This document shows positions 36,333-46,320 of a stretch of 64,000 bases of DNA, one piece after another. The notes beneath the pieces are model-generated. The model made no database searches. It was not told the origin of the DNA and was given only the letters and a program-made list of their open reading frames with translations. This DNA comes from Demequina sp. B12 (GTDB taxonomy: Bacteria > Actinomycetota > Actinomycetes > Actinomycetales > Demequinaceae): contig NZ_JAPEHU010000002.1 in NCBI RefSeq assembly GCF_028823635.1, positions 496,001 through 560,000 of the forward strand, read 5' to 3'. The position numbers and the translations under genes were made by a program. How positions within the stretch are numbered: position 1 is the first letter of the stretch; each line of letters opens with the position of its first letter.

Positions 36333-39176
36333 TCATGAAGCAACCTCAAGCTCTCCCAAGAGCTCTTTGAGGAAGCGTCCGGTATGGCTGTCCGGGTGGG
36401 CCGCGACGTCTTCAGGCGAGCCTTCCGCCACCACCATGCCACCGCCAGAGCCACCTTCAGGCCCCATGTCGATCACCCAATCCGATGACTTGATGACATC
36501 GAGGTTGTGTTCGATCACGATGACGCTATTGCCCTTGTCGACTAGCCCCTGTAGCACCGCGAGGAGCTTCCGCACGTCCTCGAAGTGCAAGCCGGTGGTG
36601 GGCTCGTCAAGCACATAGATAGTCTTGCCCGTCGACCGGCGCTGGAGTTCAGATGCAAGCTTCACACGTTGCGCCTCTCCACCGGACAATGTGGGCGCAG
36701 GCTGGCCAAGTCGCACGTACCCCAACCCCACCTCGACAAGTGTTTTCAGGTGCCGGGAAATCGCCGGAATGGCCTCGAAGAACTCTGCAGCCTCCACGAT
36801 AGGCATGTCGAGTACTTCAGCAACGTTCTTGCCTTTGAAGTGAACTTCAAGCGTCTCGCGGTTGTACCGCGCCCCCTTGCATACTTCGCATGGCACGTAC
36901 ACGTCGGGCAGGAAGTTCATCTCAATACGCAAGGTGCCATCACCAGAGCACGACTCGCAACGACCGCCCTTGACGTTGAAGGAGAAACGTCCCGGACCGT
37001 AGCCGCGGACCTTGGCTTCGTTCGTGTCCGCGAAGAGTTTGCGGATCTTGTCCCATACCCCTGTATATGTTGCCGGGTTGGATCGCGGGGTCCGCCCAAT
37101 GGGCCCTTGGTCAACGTGGACGATCTTGTCCAGTTGGTCCACGCCAAGGATCCGGGTGTGCCGGCCCGGCACCTGCCGAGCCCGGTTGAGTTGATTTGCG
37201 AGCGCGGTGTACAAGATCGAGTTGACCAGTGTCGACTTGCCCGAGCCAGAGACGCCTGTCACCGACGTCAACACGCCCAAGGGGAAGGTCACATCGATGT
37301 CTTGGAGATTGTTCTCCTTTGCCCCTACCACCGTGATTTCCCGAGCCCGCGTGGTCTCGCGACGGCTCGCCGGCACCTCAATCGAGCGGCGGCCTGCAAC
37401 GTAGGCTCCGGTCAGCGAGCGGTCATTCGCCAGCAACGCATCGACGTTGCCTGAGTGCACCACCTCGCCACCATGCTCGCCAGCCCCTGGGCCGATGTCG
37501 ACGACCCAGTCTGCGGCCCGAATGGTGTCTTCGTCGTGCTCCACCACGATGAGCGTGTTGCCCAAGTCGCGCAAGCGCGTCAGGGTGTCAATCAGGCGCC
37601 GATTGTCGCGCTGGTGCAAGCCGATGCTGGGCTCGTCGAGGACATACAGGACCCCCACGAGTCCACTACCGATCTGGGTCGCGAGCCTGATGCGTTGGGC
37701 CTCGCCTCCGGACAGTGTTCCTGCAGCACGGGCAAGAGTCAGGTAGTCGAGTCCCACATCGAGCAGGAAGCCCAGCCGTGCATCGATCTCCTTCAATACT
37801 TGGACCGCGATCTGGCGCCCGCGCTCGTCAAGCTCCGCCTGCTGCAGAAAAGTCCGCGCCTGCGCAATGGACAGTTCACACACCTCGGCGATGGACTTAC
37901 CGCCGATGCTGACGGCCAGTACTTCAGGCTTGAGCCGGGTTCCGCCACATTTGTGGCATGGAACCTCTCGCATATAGGCCTCGTACTTTTCGCGTGACCA
38001 GTCGGACTCAGTCTGACCGTGCAGGCGCTCGATCCATGACAGGACCCCCTCGAAACCGGTCGTGTACTGGCGTTCGCGACCAAACCGGTTGCGGAAGGAG
38101 ACATGGACTTCATAGTCCTTGCCCACGAGCAACGCTTCCTGGACCTTCTCCGGAAGAGTGTTCCACGGCGCATCCATGGAGAATCCCAAATCTGCGGCCA
38201 GGGACTTGAGCATACGGCCGTAGTACTCGGACGAGGTGTTACTCCAAGGATGGATCGCTCCCCCGTTGAGGCTCAGCTCGGGATCGGGAATCACCAGTCC
38301 CGGATCGACCTCAAGCCGGACGCCGATGCCTGTGCACTCAGGGCACGCACCGTAAGGGGCGTTGAAGGAGAACGTTCGCGGTTCGATCTCCTCAAGAGTC
38401 AGGGGGTGGTCATTCGGGCATGCCCGCTTTTCGCTGTAGCGTCGGGCGGGTTCTTCGCTGTCGACGGGCTCAATGATGACCAAACCTTCAGCGATCCGCA
38501 GCGCAGTCTCGACGGAGTCGGTCAACCGCTGCCGAACTCCATCCCTTGAGACAAGGCGGTCCACCACCACTTCAATGTGGTGCTTGATGTTCTTTTCAAG
38601 CGTGGGAGGTTCCGTGAGTTGCACAACCTCGCCGTCTACTCGGGCACGAGCAAACCCCTGTTGTTGGAGTTCCTCAAACAGATCCACGTATTCGCCCTTG
38701 CGTCCCCTCACCACGGGCGCCAGTACTTGGTAGCGCGTTCCCTCCGGCAGCCCAAGTGCGGAGTCGACAATCTGCTGAGGTGTCTGAGCCTGAATGAGTT
38801 CGCCACACTTGGGGCAATGAGGCGTGCCCACGCGCGCAAACAGAAGTCGCAGGTAGTCGTAGACCTCGGTGATCGTCCCCACCGTTGATCGCGGGTTCCT
38901 GTTCGTGGACTTCTGGTCAATAGAGACGGCCGGCGAGAGCCCCTCGATGAAGTCGACGTCCGGCTTGTCCATCTGCCCCAGGAACTGGCGAGCATATGCG
39001 CTCAAGGACTCCACATAGCGCCGCTGCCCCTCGGCGAAGATGGTGTCGAATGCCAACGACGACTTTCCCGAGCCACTCAGACCCGAAAAGACGATCAACG
39101 CATCTCGAGGAAGGTCGAGATCCACGCCCTTGAGATTATGTTCACGGGCACCACGGACAAAAAGTCGGTCATTCAC
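36333..39176 (-). CDS. uvrA: excinuclease ABC subunit A
   Basis: Damage-recognition ATPase of nucleotide excision repair (947 residues). It contains two ABC ATPase modules with Walker [10 protein letters not shown] and GVSGSGKST, two LSGGEAQR signatures, and zinc-finger cysteine pairs ([25 protein letters not shown]). GTG at 39176 is 6 nt from a TAGCAT -10 box, so the mRNA should be leaderless, and a LexA box covers the -35 region. Confidence 0.97.
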   Translation of the reverse strand: MNDRLFVRGAREHNLKGVDLDLPRDALIVFSGLSGSGKSSLAFDTIFAEGQRRYVESLSAYARQFLGQMDKPDVDFIEGLSPAVSIDQKSTNRNPRSTVGTITEVYDYLRLLFARVGTPHCPKCGELIQAQTPQQIVDSALGLPEGTRYQVLAPVVRGRKGEYVDLFEELQQQGFARARVDGEVVQLTEPPTLEKNIKHHIEVVVDRLVSRDGVRQRLTDSVETALRIAEGLVIIEPVDSEEPARRYSEKRACPNDHPLTLEEIEPRTFSFNAPYGACPECTGIGVRLEVDPGLVIPDPELSLNGGAIHPWSNTSSEYYGRMLKSLAADLGFSMDAPWNTLPEKVQEALLVGKDYEVHVSFRNRFGRERQYTTGFEGVLSWIERLHGQTESDWSREKYEAYMREVPCHKCGGTRLKPEVLAVSIGGKSIAEVCELSIAQARTFLQQAELDERGRQIAVQVLKEIDARLGFLLDVGLDYLTLARAAGTLSGGEAQRIRLATQIGSGLVGVLYVLDEPSIGLHQRDNRRLIDTLTRLRDLGNTLIVVEHDEDTIRAADWVVDIGPGAGEHGGEVVHSGNVDALLANDRSLTGAYVAGRRSIEVPASRRETTRAREITVVGAKENNLQDIDVTFPLGVLTSVTGVSGSGKSTLVNSILYTALANQLNRARQVPGRHTRILGVDQLDKIVHVDQGPIGRTPRSNPATYTGVWDKIRKLFADTNEAKVRGYGPGRFSFNVKGGRCESCSGDGTLRIEMNFLPDVYVPCEVCKGARYNRETLEVHFKGKNVAEVLDMPIVEAAEFFEAIPAISRHLKTLVEVGLGYVRLGQPAPTLSGGEAQRVKLASELQRRSTGKTIYVLDEPTTGLHFEDVRKLLAVLQGLVDKGNSVIVIEHNLDVIKSSDWVIDMGPEGGSGGGMVVAEGSPEDVAAHPDSHTGRFLKELLGELEVAS

Positions 39177-39182
39177 ACAGAC

Positions 39183-39188
39183 ATGCTA
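39183..39188 (-). promoter_or_regulatory. -10 box of uvrA (leaderless)
   Basis: TAGCAT on the minus strand, six bases (GTCTGT) before the GTG at 39176. Confidence 0.55.
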
Positions 39189-39201
39189 CGCGCCCCGGCG
39201 T

Positions 39202-39217
39202 TCGAACGCATGTTCGA
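39202..39217. promoter_or_regulatory. LexA-binding SOS box of uvrA
   Basis: TCGAACGCATGTTCGA is a palindromic match to the actinobacterial/Bacillus-type LexA consensus CGAAC-N4-GTTCG. It overlaps the -35 position for the uvrA -10 box, so LexA would block polymerase directly. uvrA is a classical SOS gene. Confidence 0.85.
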
Positions 39218-39295
39218 CTGCGCGTGTCGCGGTGATCGGTGGAGTGCGGGACCTGTTCCTCTCGCGCTCGGGAAAAGGCCTGGAACACTAGGCCC

Positions 39296-39589
39296 ATGAC
39301 TACATGGATGATTGAGTACGTTTACGACGACAACGCTGCTGGGCGCGACGCGCACCGCCCTGAGCACCGCGCCTACCTCGCGAGCCTCGCCGCGGATAAC
39401 AAGATGCCCGCATACGGACGGTTCACGGATGACGGCCCCGCAGGTGCCCTCCTGATCGCGCAGGCAGAAACTCAGGCAGAAGTGGAATCGATGATCGCGT
39501 CAGACCCCTTCAGCCGTCACGGCCTGATCGACTCCTACCGCATCCGCGAATGGCCGGCTGTATGGGCTGCGCCGCAGGTGACCCAGTAG
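39296..39589 (+). CDS. YciI family protein
   Basis: A 97-residue protein with the YciI dimeric alpha-beta barrel fold: EYVYDDNAAGRDAHRPEHRAYLASLA, then GRFTDDGPAGALLIAQA, then SDPFSRHGLIDSYRIREWPAV. These are the conserved His/Asp and DPF segments. YciI proteins are possible small hydrolases or dehydrochlorinase-like enzymes; most have no known substrate. The ATG at 39296 is chosen over an extended open frame that covers the LexA region. It is divergent from uvrA and convergent with terC. Confidence 0.82.
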   Translation: MTTWMIEYVYDDNAAGRDAHRPEHRAYLASLAADNKMPAYGRFTDDGPAGALLIAQAETQAEVESMIASDPFSRHGLIDSYRIREWPAVWAAPQVTQ

Positions 39590-39624
39590 CGGACGCCGAA
39601 CTCGCCACCATCGTCCGACAATTG

Positions 39625-39667
39625 CGCGAGGGGTGCGACTGCGTGAAACGCAGTCGCACCCCTCGCG
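39625..39667. terminator. bidirectional hairpin terminator
   Basis: A perfect 20-bp stem with loop GAA between the convergent yciI-like gene and terC. Confidence 0.75.
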
Positions 39668-39688
39668 ACGTCTATACAGATGCCGAAC

Positions 39689-40738
39689 TCAGCCCTTGCC
39701 GGGGTCAGGCTCCTGCGAGATGTCGAGGGCGTCGCCCTGCACATCGTTCTCAAGCTCTGTTTTGAGTTCGTCCTTACCTCGCGTCGCGATCAAACTGGCG
39801 ACCGTCGAAATGACCAAGATCGTGCAGATGACGCTCAGAGAGAGCGCAGTGGAGACCTCCGGAACATGAATGCCCTCACCACCGTTGACGAACGGCAGGT
39901 TGTTCTCATGCAGGGCGTGGAGAACGAGCTTCACACCGATAAAGGCCAGGATCGCGGCCAGGCCATAGTGAAGGTACACGAGCCGCTGCAGCAGGCCTTG
40001 CACGAGGAAGTACAGCTGACGCAGACCCAAGAGCGCGAATGCATTCGCCGTAAACACGATGAAGGGGTCCTGGGTGAGGCCAAAGATCGCGGGAATTGAG
40101 TCCAAGGCGAACAACACGTCTGTCGATCCGATGGCCACCATGACCAGAAGCATGGGCGTCACCATGCGCTTGCCGGCCTCACGCACCATGACTCGTCCTT
40201 CACGATATCCATCGGTGACGGGGTAAAGCCTGCGCACGAGTCGGACCATTCGACCTTCCTCGTACTCCTGGTTCGTCGACTCCTCGGAACTCTCCTTGGC
40301 CAAGCCCCACGCGGTGTAGATGAGGAAGGCCCCAAACACGTAGAAGAGCGCCGAGAACGCGTCGAGTGCCGCCGCACCAGCAGCAATGAAGATTCCGCGC
40401 AGCACCAGGGCCACCGCGATTCCCACCAGGAGGACCCGAGACCGGTACCTAGGCGGCACCGCGAAGCGCGTCATGATCACAAGGAAGACAAACAAGTTGT
40501 CAACCGAAAGTGACTTCTCCGTGATGTAGCCCGCGAAGTACTCCATCGTGGGGAAGTCTGCGTGCCACAGATGCAGAACGAAGCCGAAGATCACGGCGAG
40601 GCCGATATAGAACAGCGACCACCCCACTGACTCCTTGAATGTCGGCTCGTGGGGACGGCGGATCACCACCGCAAAATCAAAGATGAAGAGGGCAACGATG
40701 ACCGCAATGGTCACTGCCCACACGCTCGCGTCAGTCAC
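39689..40738 (-). CDS. TerC family integral membrane protein
   Basis: A 349-residue membrane protein with about nine hydrophobic segments. Acidic residues typical of the family lie in helices: TEKSLSVDNLFVFLVIM and GSTDVLFALDSIPAIFG. TerC/Alx relatives export manganese or other metals, some serving secreted metalloproteins; the substrate cannot be fixed here. The C-terminus is acidic. GTG at 40738 has a TAGGAT -10 box 6 nt upstream; no leader, and hence no manganese riboswitch, is present. Confidence 0.9.
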   Translation of the reverse strand: MTDASVWAVTIAVIVALFIFDFAVVIRRPHEPTFKESVGWSLFYIGLAVIFGFVLHLWHADFPTMEYFAGYITEKSLSVDNLFVFLVIMTRFAVPPRYRSRVLLVGIAVALVLRGIFIAAGAAALDAFSALFYVFGAFLIYTAWGLAKESSEESTNQEYEEGRMVRLVRRLYPVTDGYREGRVMVREAGKRMVTPMLLVMVAIGSTDVLFALDSIPAIFGLTQDPFIVFTANAFALLGLRQLYFLVQGLLQRLVYLHYGLAAILAFIGVKLVLHALHENNLPFVNGGEGIHVPEVSTALSLSVICTILVISTVASLIATRGKDELKTELENDVQGDALDISQEPDPGKG

Positions 40739-40744
40739 TGGAAC

Positions 40745-40750
40745 ATCCTA
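40745..40750 (-). promoter_or_regulatory. -10 box of terC (leaderless)
   Basis: TAGGAT on the minus strand, six bases before the GTG at 40738, in the 21-bp gap after uvrB. Confidence 0.5.
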
Positions 40751-40759
40751 GGTGCCAAG

Positions 40760-42829
40760 TCACAAGCCACCGAGCATCTGGCGTAGTTCCTTCTTCAGAT
40801 CGCCGATTTCATCTCGTAGACGTGCTGCCAGTTCGAACTGCAGCTCCGAAGCGGCCTCGCGCATTTGGGCACTGAGATCCTCAATCAACTGTGACAACTC
40901 TTCAGCGGGGCGGCCCGCGAACGGCGTCTTGCTGCTCTCCGCGCCCGATCCCTGCGTTTGGGTCTTCTCATGAGCCTTGGCGAGCGTCTCCTGTGTGTCG
41001 GCTTCTTCACGAGCCAACATCTCGGTGATGTCGCCGATGCGCTTTCGCAGTGGTGTCGGGTCGATTCCGTTGTCGGTGTTGTACGTGATCTGGATCTCCC
41101 GACGGCGGTTGGTCTCTTCGATGGCGAGGGACATGGAGTCCGTGACCCGGTCCGCATACATGTGAACCTCACCGGAGACGTTACGAGCGGCACGGCCAAT
41201 CGTCTGAATCAGCGACGTGCCGGAACGAAGGAAGCCCTCCTTATCCGCATCCAGAATGGACACGAGCGAGACTTCAGGTAGGTCAAGTCCCTCACGGAGA
41301 AGGTTGATACCCACCAACACATCGAACCGACCGAGCCGGAGTTCACGGAGCAGTTCGACACGCCGAAGCGTGTCGACATCCGAGTGGAGGTATTCCACCT
41401 GCACTCCCCTGTCAGACAGGAACTCGGTCAGATCCTCCGCCATCTTCTTCGTGAGCGTTGTGACGAGTGTCCGCTCATCCCGTTCCACCCGGGCCCGAAT
41501 CTGTTCAAGCAGATCGTCGATCTGGCCTTCAGTTGGCTTGACCACGATCTTGGGGTCGACTAGTCCCGTCGGGCGAATGATCTGCTCCACCACTCCGTCA
41601 GCCGCATCCAGTTCGTATTGGCCGGGAGTGGCCGAGAGGTACACCGTTTGGCCCGTGCGATTGAGGAACTCGCCCCACGTGAGCGGACGGTTGTCCAGTG
41701 CGGAGGGAAGCCGGAAACCGTGCTCTACGAGCGTGCGTTTGCGGGAGCGGTCTCCTTCAAACATCGCACCGATTTGAGGCACTGTGACGTGGGATTCATC
41801 GAGGACGAGCAGGAAGTCATCGGGGAAATAGTCCAGCAAGGTGTGCGGCGGCGTTCCCTCTGCTCGCTGCTCGATGTGACGGGAGTAGTTTTCGATGCCT
41901 GAGCACGTTCCAACTGACTGCATCATTTCGAGGTCAAAAGTGGTGCGCATCTTGAGGCGCTGGGCTTCAAGAAGCTTGTTCTGCTTCTCGAGTTCCTCGA
42001 GCCGTTCCGCGAGTTCCGTCTCGATCGTACGGATGGCAGCATGCATCCTGTCCTGACTGGCGACATAGTGAGATGCGGGGAACACGTGGGCGTGAGTACG
42101 TTGCTCGACGACCTGCCCCGTCAGGGGGTGCAACGTGTAGAGGGCATCAATCTCGTCGCCGAAGAACTCGATACGAATCGCGAGCTCTTCGTACACCGGG
42201 ATGATCTCGACGGTGTCACCGCGCACCCGAAACGTTCCTCGGGTGAAGGCGAGGTCGTTGCGCGCATATTGCATCTGCACGAACTCACGGAGGAGCGCGT
42301 CACGGTCAATGACATCGCCCACTTGAAGCGACACCATTCCTTGGATGTACTCCTCAGGGGTTCCTAGGCCATAGATGCACGACACGGATGACACGACCAC
42401 GACGTCCCGGCGGGTCAGCAAGGAGTTGGTGGCGGAGTAGCGCAGTCGTTCCACCTCCTCATTGATAGATGAATCTTTTTCAATGAAGGTGTCCGTCTGA
42501 GGGACGTAGGCCTCAGGCTGGTAGTAGTCGTAGTAGGACACGAAGTACTCCACCGCGTTGTGCGGAAGGAGCTCTCGAAACTCGGTGGCCAACTGCGCAG
42601 CCAGCGTCTTGTTGTGCGCCATCACCAGAGTGGGGCGTTGAAGCCTCTCGATCAACCACGCTGTTGTTGCGGACTTACCCGTACCGGTAGCGCCGAGGAG
42701 AACCACGTCTTCCTCACCGGCTTGTATACGCCGGGCAAGTTCATCAATGGCTTTGGGCTGGTCACCAGACGGCTGATACTCGGACTCCACCTTGAACGGC
42801 GCATCGGAACGGCGGATGTCAAAACTCAT
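40760..42829 (-). CDS. uvrB: excinuclease ABC subunit B
   Basis: DNA helicase-like damage-verification subunit of nucleotide excision repair. The 689-residue protein has [17 protein letters not shown] near residues 42-58 (Walker A), the beta-hairpin region [23 protein letters not shown] as motif II, and a C-terminal UVR helix pair for UvrC. The ATG at 42829 lies 6 nt from a TACGGT -10 box. No LexA box is visible next to it, unlike uvrA. Confidence 0.97.
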   Translation of the reverse strand: MSFDIRRSDAPFKVESEYQPSGDQPKAIDELARRIQAGEEDVVLLGATGTGKSATTAWLIERLQRPTLVMAHNKTLAAQLATEFRELLPHNAVEYFVSYYDYYQPEAYVPQTDTFIEKDSSINEEVERLRYSATNSLLTRRDVVVVSSVSCIYGLGTPEEYIQGMVSLQVGDVIDRDALLREFVQMQYARNDLAFTRGTFRVRGDTVEIIPVYEELAIRIEFFGDEIDALYTLHPLTGQVVEQRTHAHVFPASHYVASQDRMHAAIRTIETELAERLEELEKQNKLLEAQRLKMRTTFDLEMMQSVGTCSGIENYSRHIEQRAEGTPPHTLLDYFPDDFLLVLDESHVTVPQIGAMFEGDRSRKRTLVEHGFRLPSALDNRPLTWGEFLNRTGQTVYLSATPGQYELDAADGVVEQIIRPTGLVDPKIVVKPTEGQIDDLLEQIRARVERDERTLVTTLTKKMAEDLTEFLSDRGVQVEYLHSDVDTLRRVELLRELRLGRFDVLVGINLLREGLDLPEVSLVSILDADKEGFLRSGTSLIQTIGRAARNVSGEVHMYADRVTDSMSLAIEETNRRREIQITYNTDNGIDPTPLRKRIGDITEMLAREEADTQETLAKAHEKTQTQGSGAESSKTPFAGRPAEELSQLIEDLSAQMREAASELQFELAARLRDEIGDLKKELRQMLGGL

Positions 42830-42835
42830 GGCACT

Positions 42836-42841
42836 ACCGTA
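42836..42841 (-). promoter_or_regulatory. -10 box of uvrB (leaderless)
   Basis: TACGGT on the minus strand, six bases before the ATG at 42829, in the 33-bp gap after coaE. Confidence 0.45.
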
Positions 42842-42862
42842 CGCGGCACCTACGACACCCGG

Positions 42863-43459
42863 TTATGACTGAGGTACGTGCTCCGCCCAGAAGCGATCCA
42901 CCTGGCCGCGAAGATCCTCAGCGTTTCCTGCCCCGTCCAGCACTACATCGGCAATTGCAGCACGCTCACTGTCGGTGGCCTGGGAAGCAATTCTGCCTCG
43001 CGCTTCTTCCAGCGACAGTCCCCGGCCTTCGACAAGTCGAGATAGCCGCAGTTCCGGCGGTGCAGCGACGGTCACGACAAGCGAGAACTGGGCATCCTGG
43101 CCGCTCTCCACCAAGAGCGGAATGTCGTGCACGACGACCTTCTCCCCTGCAGCCCGAGCCCGCTTGTCAGCAGCTTGACCCATCGCGAAGACATATGGAT
43201 GGACGATTGAGTTCAGTTTCCTGCGCGCGTCGTCGTTGCCAAAAACGATGTCCGCAAGCGCCGCCCGGTCGAGGGCTCCATTGACCACCATCTTGTCGCC
43301 AAACTCACGCACAATATCGACAAGCGCCGCAGAGCCGGGAGCCACTGCTTCACGGGCGAGCACGTCATGGTCCACCACCAACGCACCGAGCTCACCAAAA
43401 CGTGTTGACGCGGTGGACTTGCCCGCCGCGATTCCCCCTGTCAATCCGATGCGCAACAT
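42863..43459 (-). CDS. coaE: dephospho-CoA kinase
   Basis: Catalyses the last step of coenzyme A synthesis. The 198-residue protein has the P-loop GLTGGIAAGKST (about 5-16), VDHDVLAREAV, and VVHDIPLLVESG in the substrate lid. Many actinobacterial CoaE proteins carry a GrpB-like C-terminal domain; this one does not. I use the ATG at 43459 (MLRIGLTGG); the upstream in-frame extension overlaps the rpsA terminator. coaE lies between rpsA and uvrB, a conserved order. Confidence 0.95.
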   Translation of the reverse strand: MLRIGLTGGIAAGKSTASTRFGELGALVVDHDVLAREAVAPGSAALVDIVREFGDKMVVNGALDRAALADIVFGNDDARRKLNSIVHPYVFAMGQAADKRARAAGEKVVVHDIPLLVESGQDAQFSLVVTVAAPPELRLSRLVEGRGLSLEEARGRIASQATDSERAAIADVVLDGAGNAEDLRGQVDRFWAEHVPQS

Positions 43460-43560
43460 GGCCAGAGTCTCCCACTGTGCGCGAGTCACAAGCAACTTTG
43501 CTCCAGGCTTCGCGGTGACGGATCTCGCCGCACGGTCGGGCCCGAAGCCGCCCGGACACG

Positions 43561-43595
43561 CAGAAGGCCCCGACCGCAATGGTCGGGGCCTTCTG
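43561..43595 (-). terminator. rpsA terminator
   Basis: A perfect 15-bp stem (CAGAAGGCCCCGACC and its complement) with a 5-base loop, starting 12 bp after the rpsA stop. Confidence 0.7.
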
Positions 43596-43607
43596 TGATG
43601 CTGTGGC

Positions 43608-45086
43608 TTAGTTGCCGGTCAGCTTCTCGCGCAGAGCGGCGAGACGCTCATCCGAGGCAAGCGTTCCAGCGTCAGTCGATTCGTCGTGCGACGAGTACGA
43701 AGCACCTTCCGACTTGCCTGCACGGCGGCGCGCTGCGGGCTCCGCGGTCTCGGCTTCGGCGGCCTGCTCGTCCTGCTTGGCGACGAACTTCTTGTGGGCT
43801 TCCCAGCGCTCGTGAGCCTTGGCGTACTCCGCTTCCCAGGCTTCGCGCTGCTCGTCGAAGCCATCGCGCCATTCCTGGGTCTCGGGGTCGAAGCCCTCGG
43901 GGTACTTGTAGTTGCCCTGCTCGTCGTACTCGGCAGTCATACCGTACAGAGCGGGATCGAAGTCTTCGCCCTCGGGGTCGACACCTTCGTTGGCCTGCTT
44001 GATCGACAGCGAGATGCGACGACGCTCCAAGTCGATGTCGATGATCTTGACGAAGACCTCTTCATCGGCCTGAACAACCTGCTCGGGCAGCTCAACGTGG
44101 CGCACAGCCAACTCGGAGATGTGGACGAGACCCTCGATGCCGTCGTAGACGCGAACGAACGCACCGAACGGAACGAGCTTGGTGACCTTGCCGGGCACAA
44201 TTTGGCCGATGGCGTGGGTACGTGCGTACACAGCCCACGGGTCTTCCTGGGTTGCCTTGAGCGACAGCGAAACGCGCTCGCGGTCCATGTCGATGTCGAG
44301 AACCTCGACCTCGACTTCCTGACCCACGGACACAACCTCGTTGGGGTGGTCGATGTGCTTCCACGACAGTTCGGAAACGTGGACAAGACCGTCGACGCCG
44401 CCCAGGTCCACGAAGGCACCGAAGTTGACGATCGACGACACAGTGCCCTTGCGGACCTGGCCGGGCTGCAAGGCGGTCAGGAAGGTCGAGCGGACCTCCG
44501 ACTGCGTCTGCTCGAGGAAGGCACGACGCGACAGCACCACGTTGTTGCGGTTCTTGTCGAGTTCAATGATCTTCGCTTCGATCTGCTGACCGATGTAAGG
44601 CGCGAGGTCGCGAACGCGACGCATTTCCACCAGCGATGCAGGCAGGAAGCCACGCAGACCGATGTCAACGATCAGACCACCCTTGACGACCTCGATCACG
44701 GAGCCGGTGACAACACCGTCTTCTTCCTTGACCTTCTCGATCGAGCCCCACGCACGCTCGTACTGAGCACGCTTCTTCGACAGGATCAGTCGACCTTCCT
44801 TGTCCTCCTTCTGGAGAACGAGGGCTTCGATGGTGTCGCCAACTTCGACAACCTCATCAGGGTTGGCGTCGTGACGGATCGACAGTTCACGCGAAGGGAT
44901 CACACCTTCGGTCTTGTAGCCGATGTCGAGGAGGACCTCGTCACGGTCGACCTTGACGATGGTGCCCTCAACGAGGTCGCCGTCGTCAAAGTTCTTGATA
45001 GTCGCGTCGACGGCTGCGAGGAAATCCTCAGCGGAGCCGATGTCGTTGACGGCGATAGGGGTGGACTCGGGGGTGGATACGGACAT
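43608..45086 (-). CDS. rpsA: 30S ribosomal protein S1
   Basis: RNA-binding ribosomal protein. The 492-residue protein has four S1 repeats (first near VEGTIVKVDRDEVLLDIGYK, third at VRKGTVSSIVNFGAFVDLGG, fourth at VPGKVTKLVPFGAFVRVYDG), as in actinobacteria, and ends in an acidic, low-complexity tail. The ATG at 45086 follows GGAG by 10 nt. A promoter about 90 bp upstream gives a leader of roughly 80 nt, which could allow autogenous control. Confidence 0.97.
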   Translation of the reverse strand: MSVSTPESTPIAVNDIGSAEDFLAAVDATIKNFDDGDLVEGTIVKVDRDEVLLDIGYKTEGVIPSRELSIRHDANPDEVVEVGDTIEALVLQKEDKEGRLILSKKRAQYERAWGSIEKVKEEDGVVTGSVIEVVKGGLIVDIGLRGFLPASLVEMRRVRDLAPYIGQQIEAKIIELDKNRNNVVLSRRAFLEQTQSEVRSTFLTALQPGQVRKGTVSSIVNFGAFVDLGGVDGLVHVSELSWKHIDHPNEVVSVGQEVEVEVLDIDMDRERVSLSLKATQEDPWAVYARTHAIGQIVPGKVTKLVPFGAFVRVYDGIEGLVHISELAVRHVELPEQVVQADEEVFVKIIDIDLERRRISLSIKQANEGVDPEGEDFDPALYGMTAEYDEQGNYKYPEGFDPETQEWRDGFDEQREAWEAEYAKAHERWEAHKKFVAKQDEQAAEAETAEPAARRRAGKSEGASYSSHDESTDAGTLASDERLAALREKLTGN

Positions 45087-45172
45087 TAAGGAGTAGCTCC
45101 GATGGACAGTGGAATTGGACTTTGATTGTTGAACTGCACCACAAGCGCACAAGGCGCACATGGCCACCGGAC

Positions 45173-45202
45173 ATAGTACCCGCTACTGGCCTCACGATAC
45201 AA
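45173..45202 (-). promoter_or_regulatory. promoter of rpsA
   Basis: On the minus strand TTGTAT (45197-45202), an 18-bp spacer and TACTAT (45173-45178). It predicts a transcript starting near 45166 with an ~80-nt leader. Confidence 0.5.
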
Positions 45203-45235
45203 CCTGACGCACCACAAAGAAGGTGACAGCATTAA

Positions 45236-45265
45236 CGGGGCCTTTCCTCACAGCGAAAGGCCCCG
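45236..45265 (-). terminator. pfkA terminator
   Basis: CGGGGCCTTTC, an 8-base loop and GAAAGGCCCCG, beginning 20 bp after the pfkA stop. Confidence 0.7.
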
Positions 45266-45285
45266 CCAATACGTCGAAGGTGCGA

Positions 45286-46308
45286 TTACAGCGTGCGCGC
45301 AGCCTTCAGAAGTTCCTCAGGAACCCACTTGGTCTTGCCCATCATCGTCTCAAAAGGTTCCAACACGATGTTCCCGCCTTGCAGTGCGGTGAACTTGTGG
45401 CTCTCGCCGCGGACGATTCCGTCGATCGCAGCGACGCCCATGCGCGTACCCAAGAGGCGGTCTGCCGCGGTGGGAACACCGCCACGCTGGACGTAGCCAA
45501 GCACGGTCAGTCTCGTGGGGAAGCCAGTGGCAGACTCAATGGCCTTCGTGACTTCGTGGCCGATCGACCCTGCGATCGGGTTGCCCTTCTCGTCGAGAGT
45601 GTCGTGGCCGCTCCACTCCGAGCCCTCTGCCGGAATGGCACCCTCCGCGACGGCGATGATCGAGAAGTTCTTGTAGCGGTGACGGTGCTTGATTCGCTTG
45701 GCGATCTTCTCGATATCGAAGGGCTCTTCCGGAGCCAGAATGATGTCGGCGCCACCCGCAATACCAGCCGTGACAGCAATCCAGCCACTGTGACGGCCCA
45801 TGAGTTCCACCACCATCACACGGTTGTGCGACTCCGCGGTGGAGTGCAAGCGGTCCACGGCTTCCGTTGCAACGGAAACAGCAGTGTCAAAGCCGATTGC
45901 GGCGTCTGTGCCGACCACGTCGTTGTCGATGGTCTTGGGGATACCGATCACGGGAACGCCGAGTTCCTTCGACACCTTGCCAGCAGCCTTCAGCGTGCCG
46001 TCACCACCGATGCAGATGAAGCCGTCAAGCTTCTCATTGTCGAAGGTGTCTTTCACCGCTTCCATGCCACCCGGCACCTTGTGTGGGTGGCAACGCGCCG
46101 TCCCGAGCATGGTTCCACCGTGGACCAAGATGCCGCTGACGTCATCACGTGTCATGGGGACTGCGTCACCGTCGATCACGCCTTGCCATCCGTTGCGGAA
46201 ACCCACGATCGAGCAGCCGTGTTCCGAGGTACCGCGCTTCACTACAGCGCGGATGGCCGCATTCAGTCCGGGGCAGTCTCCCCCGCCAGTCAGAATTCCG
46301 ATTCGCAT
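45286..46308 (-). CDS. pfkA: 6-phosphofructokinase
   Basis: Phosphorylates fructose 6-phosphate, the committed step of glycolysis. The 340-residue group-III-type protein has GGGDCPGLN at the N-terminus, GGDGT with Gly104 (favouring ATP over pyrophosphate), PKTIDND with Lys125 and the catalytic Asp, and MGRHSGWIA. The Gly/Lys combination occurs in ATP-dependent actinobacterial enzymes, but pyrophosphate use cannot be fully excluded. The ATG at 46308 is 6 nt from a TAGGGT -10 box that starts with the polA stop codon. Confidence 0.95.
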   Translation of the reverse strand: MRIGILTGGGDCPGLNAAIRAVVKRGTSEHGCSIVGFRNGWQGVIDGDAVPMTRDDVSGILVHGGTMLGTARCHPHKVPGGMEAVKDTFDNEKLDGFICIGGDGTLKAAGKVSKELGVPVIGIPKTIDNDVVGTDAAIGFDTAVSVATEAVDRLHSTAESHNRVMVVELMGRHSGWIAVTAGIAGGADIILAPEEPFDIEKIAKRIKHRHRYKNFSIIAVAEGAIPAEGSEWSGHDTLDEKGNPIAGSIGHEVTKAIESATGFPTRLTVLGYVQRGGVPTAADRLLGTRMGVAAIDGIVRGESHKFTALQGGNIVLEPFETMMGKTKWVPEELLKAARTL

Positions 46309-46314
46309 GTTTCC

Positions 46315-46320
46315 ACCCTA
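46315..46320 (-). promoter_or_regulatory. -10 box of pfkA overlapping the polA stop
   Basis: TAGGGT on the minus strand; its first three bases are the TAG stop of polA. Six bases separate it from the pfkA ATG. Confidence 0.5.

Noticed and set aside
40739-40759. A manganese (yybP-ykoY) riboswitch before terC
   Set aside because: Only 21 bp separate terC from uvrB and a -10 box lies 6 nt before the start, leaving no room for a leader.
43686-45089. A 467-codon open frame antisense to rpsA
   Set aside because: Same reason; the leucine/valine/aspartate-rich translation is the usual artefact of reverse-reading an S1-repeat gene.
45286-46308. A pyrophosphate-dependent phosphofructokinase
   Set aside because: Lys125 in PKTIDND is compatible, but Gly104 in GGDGT favours ATP.
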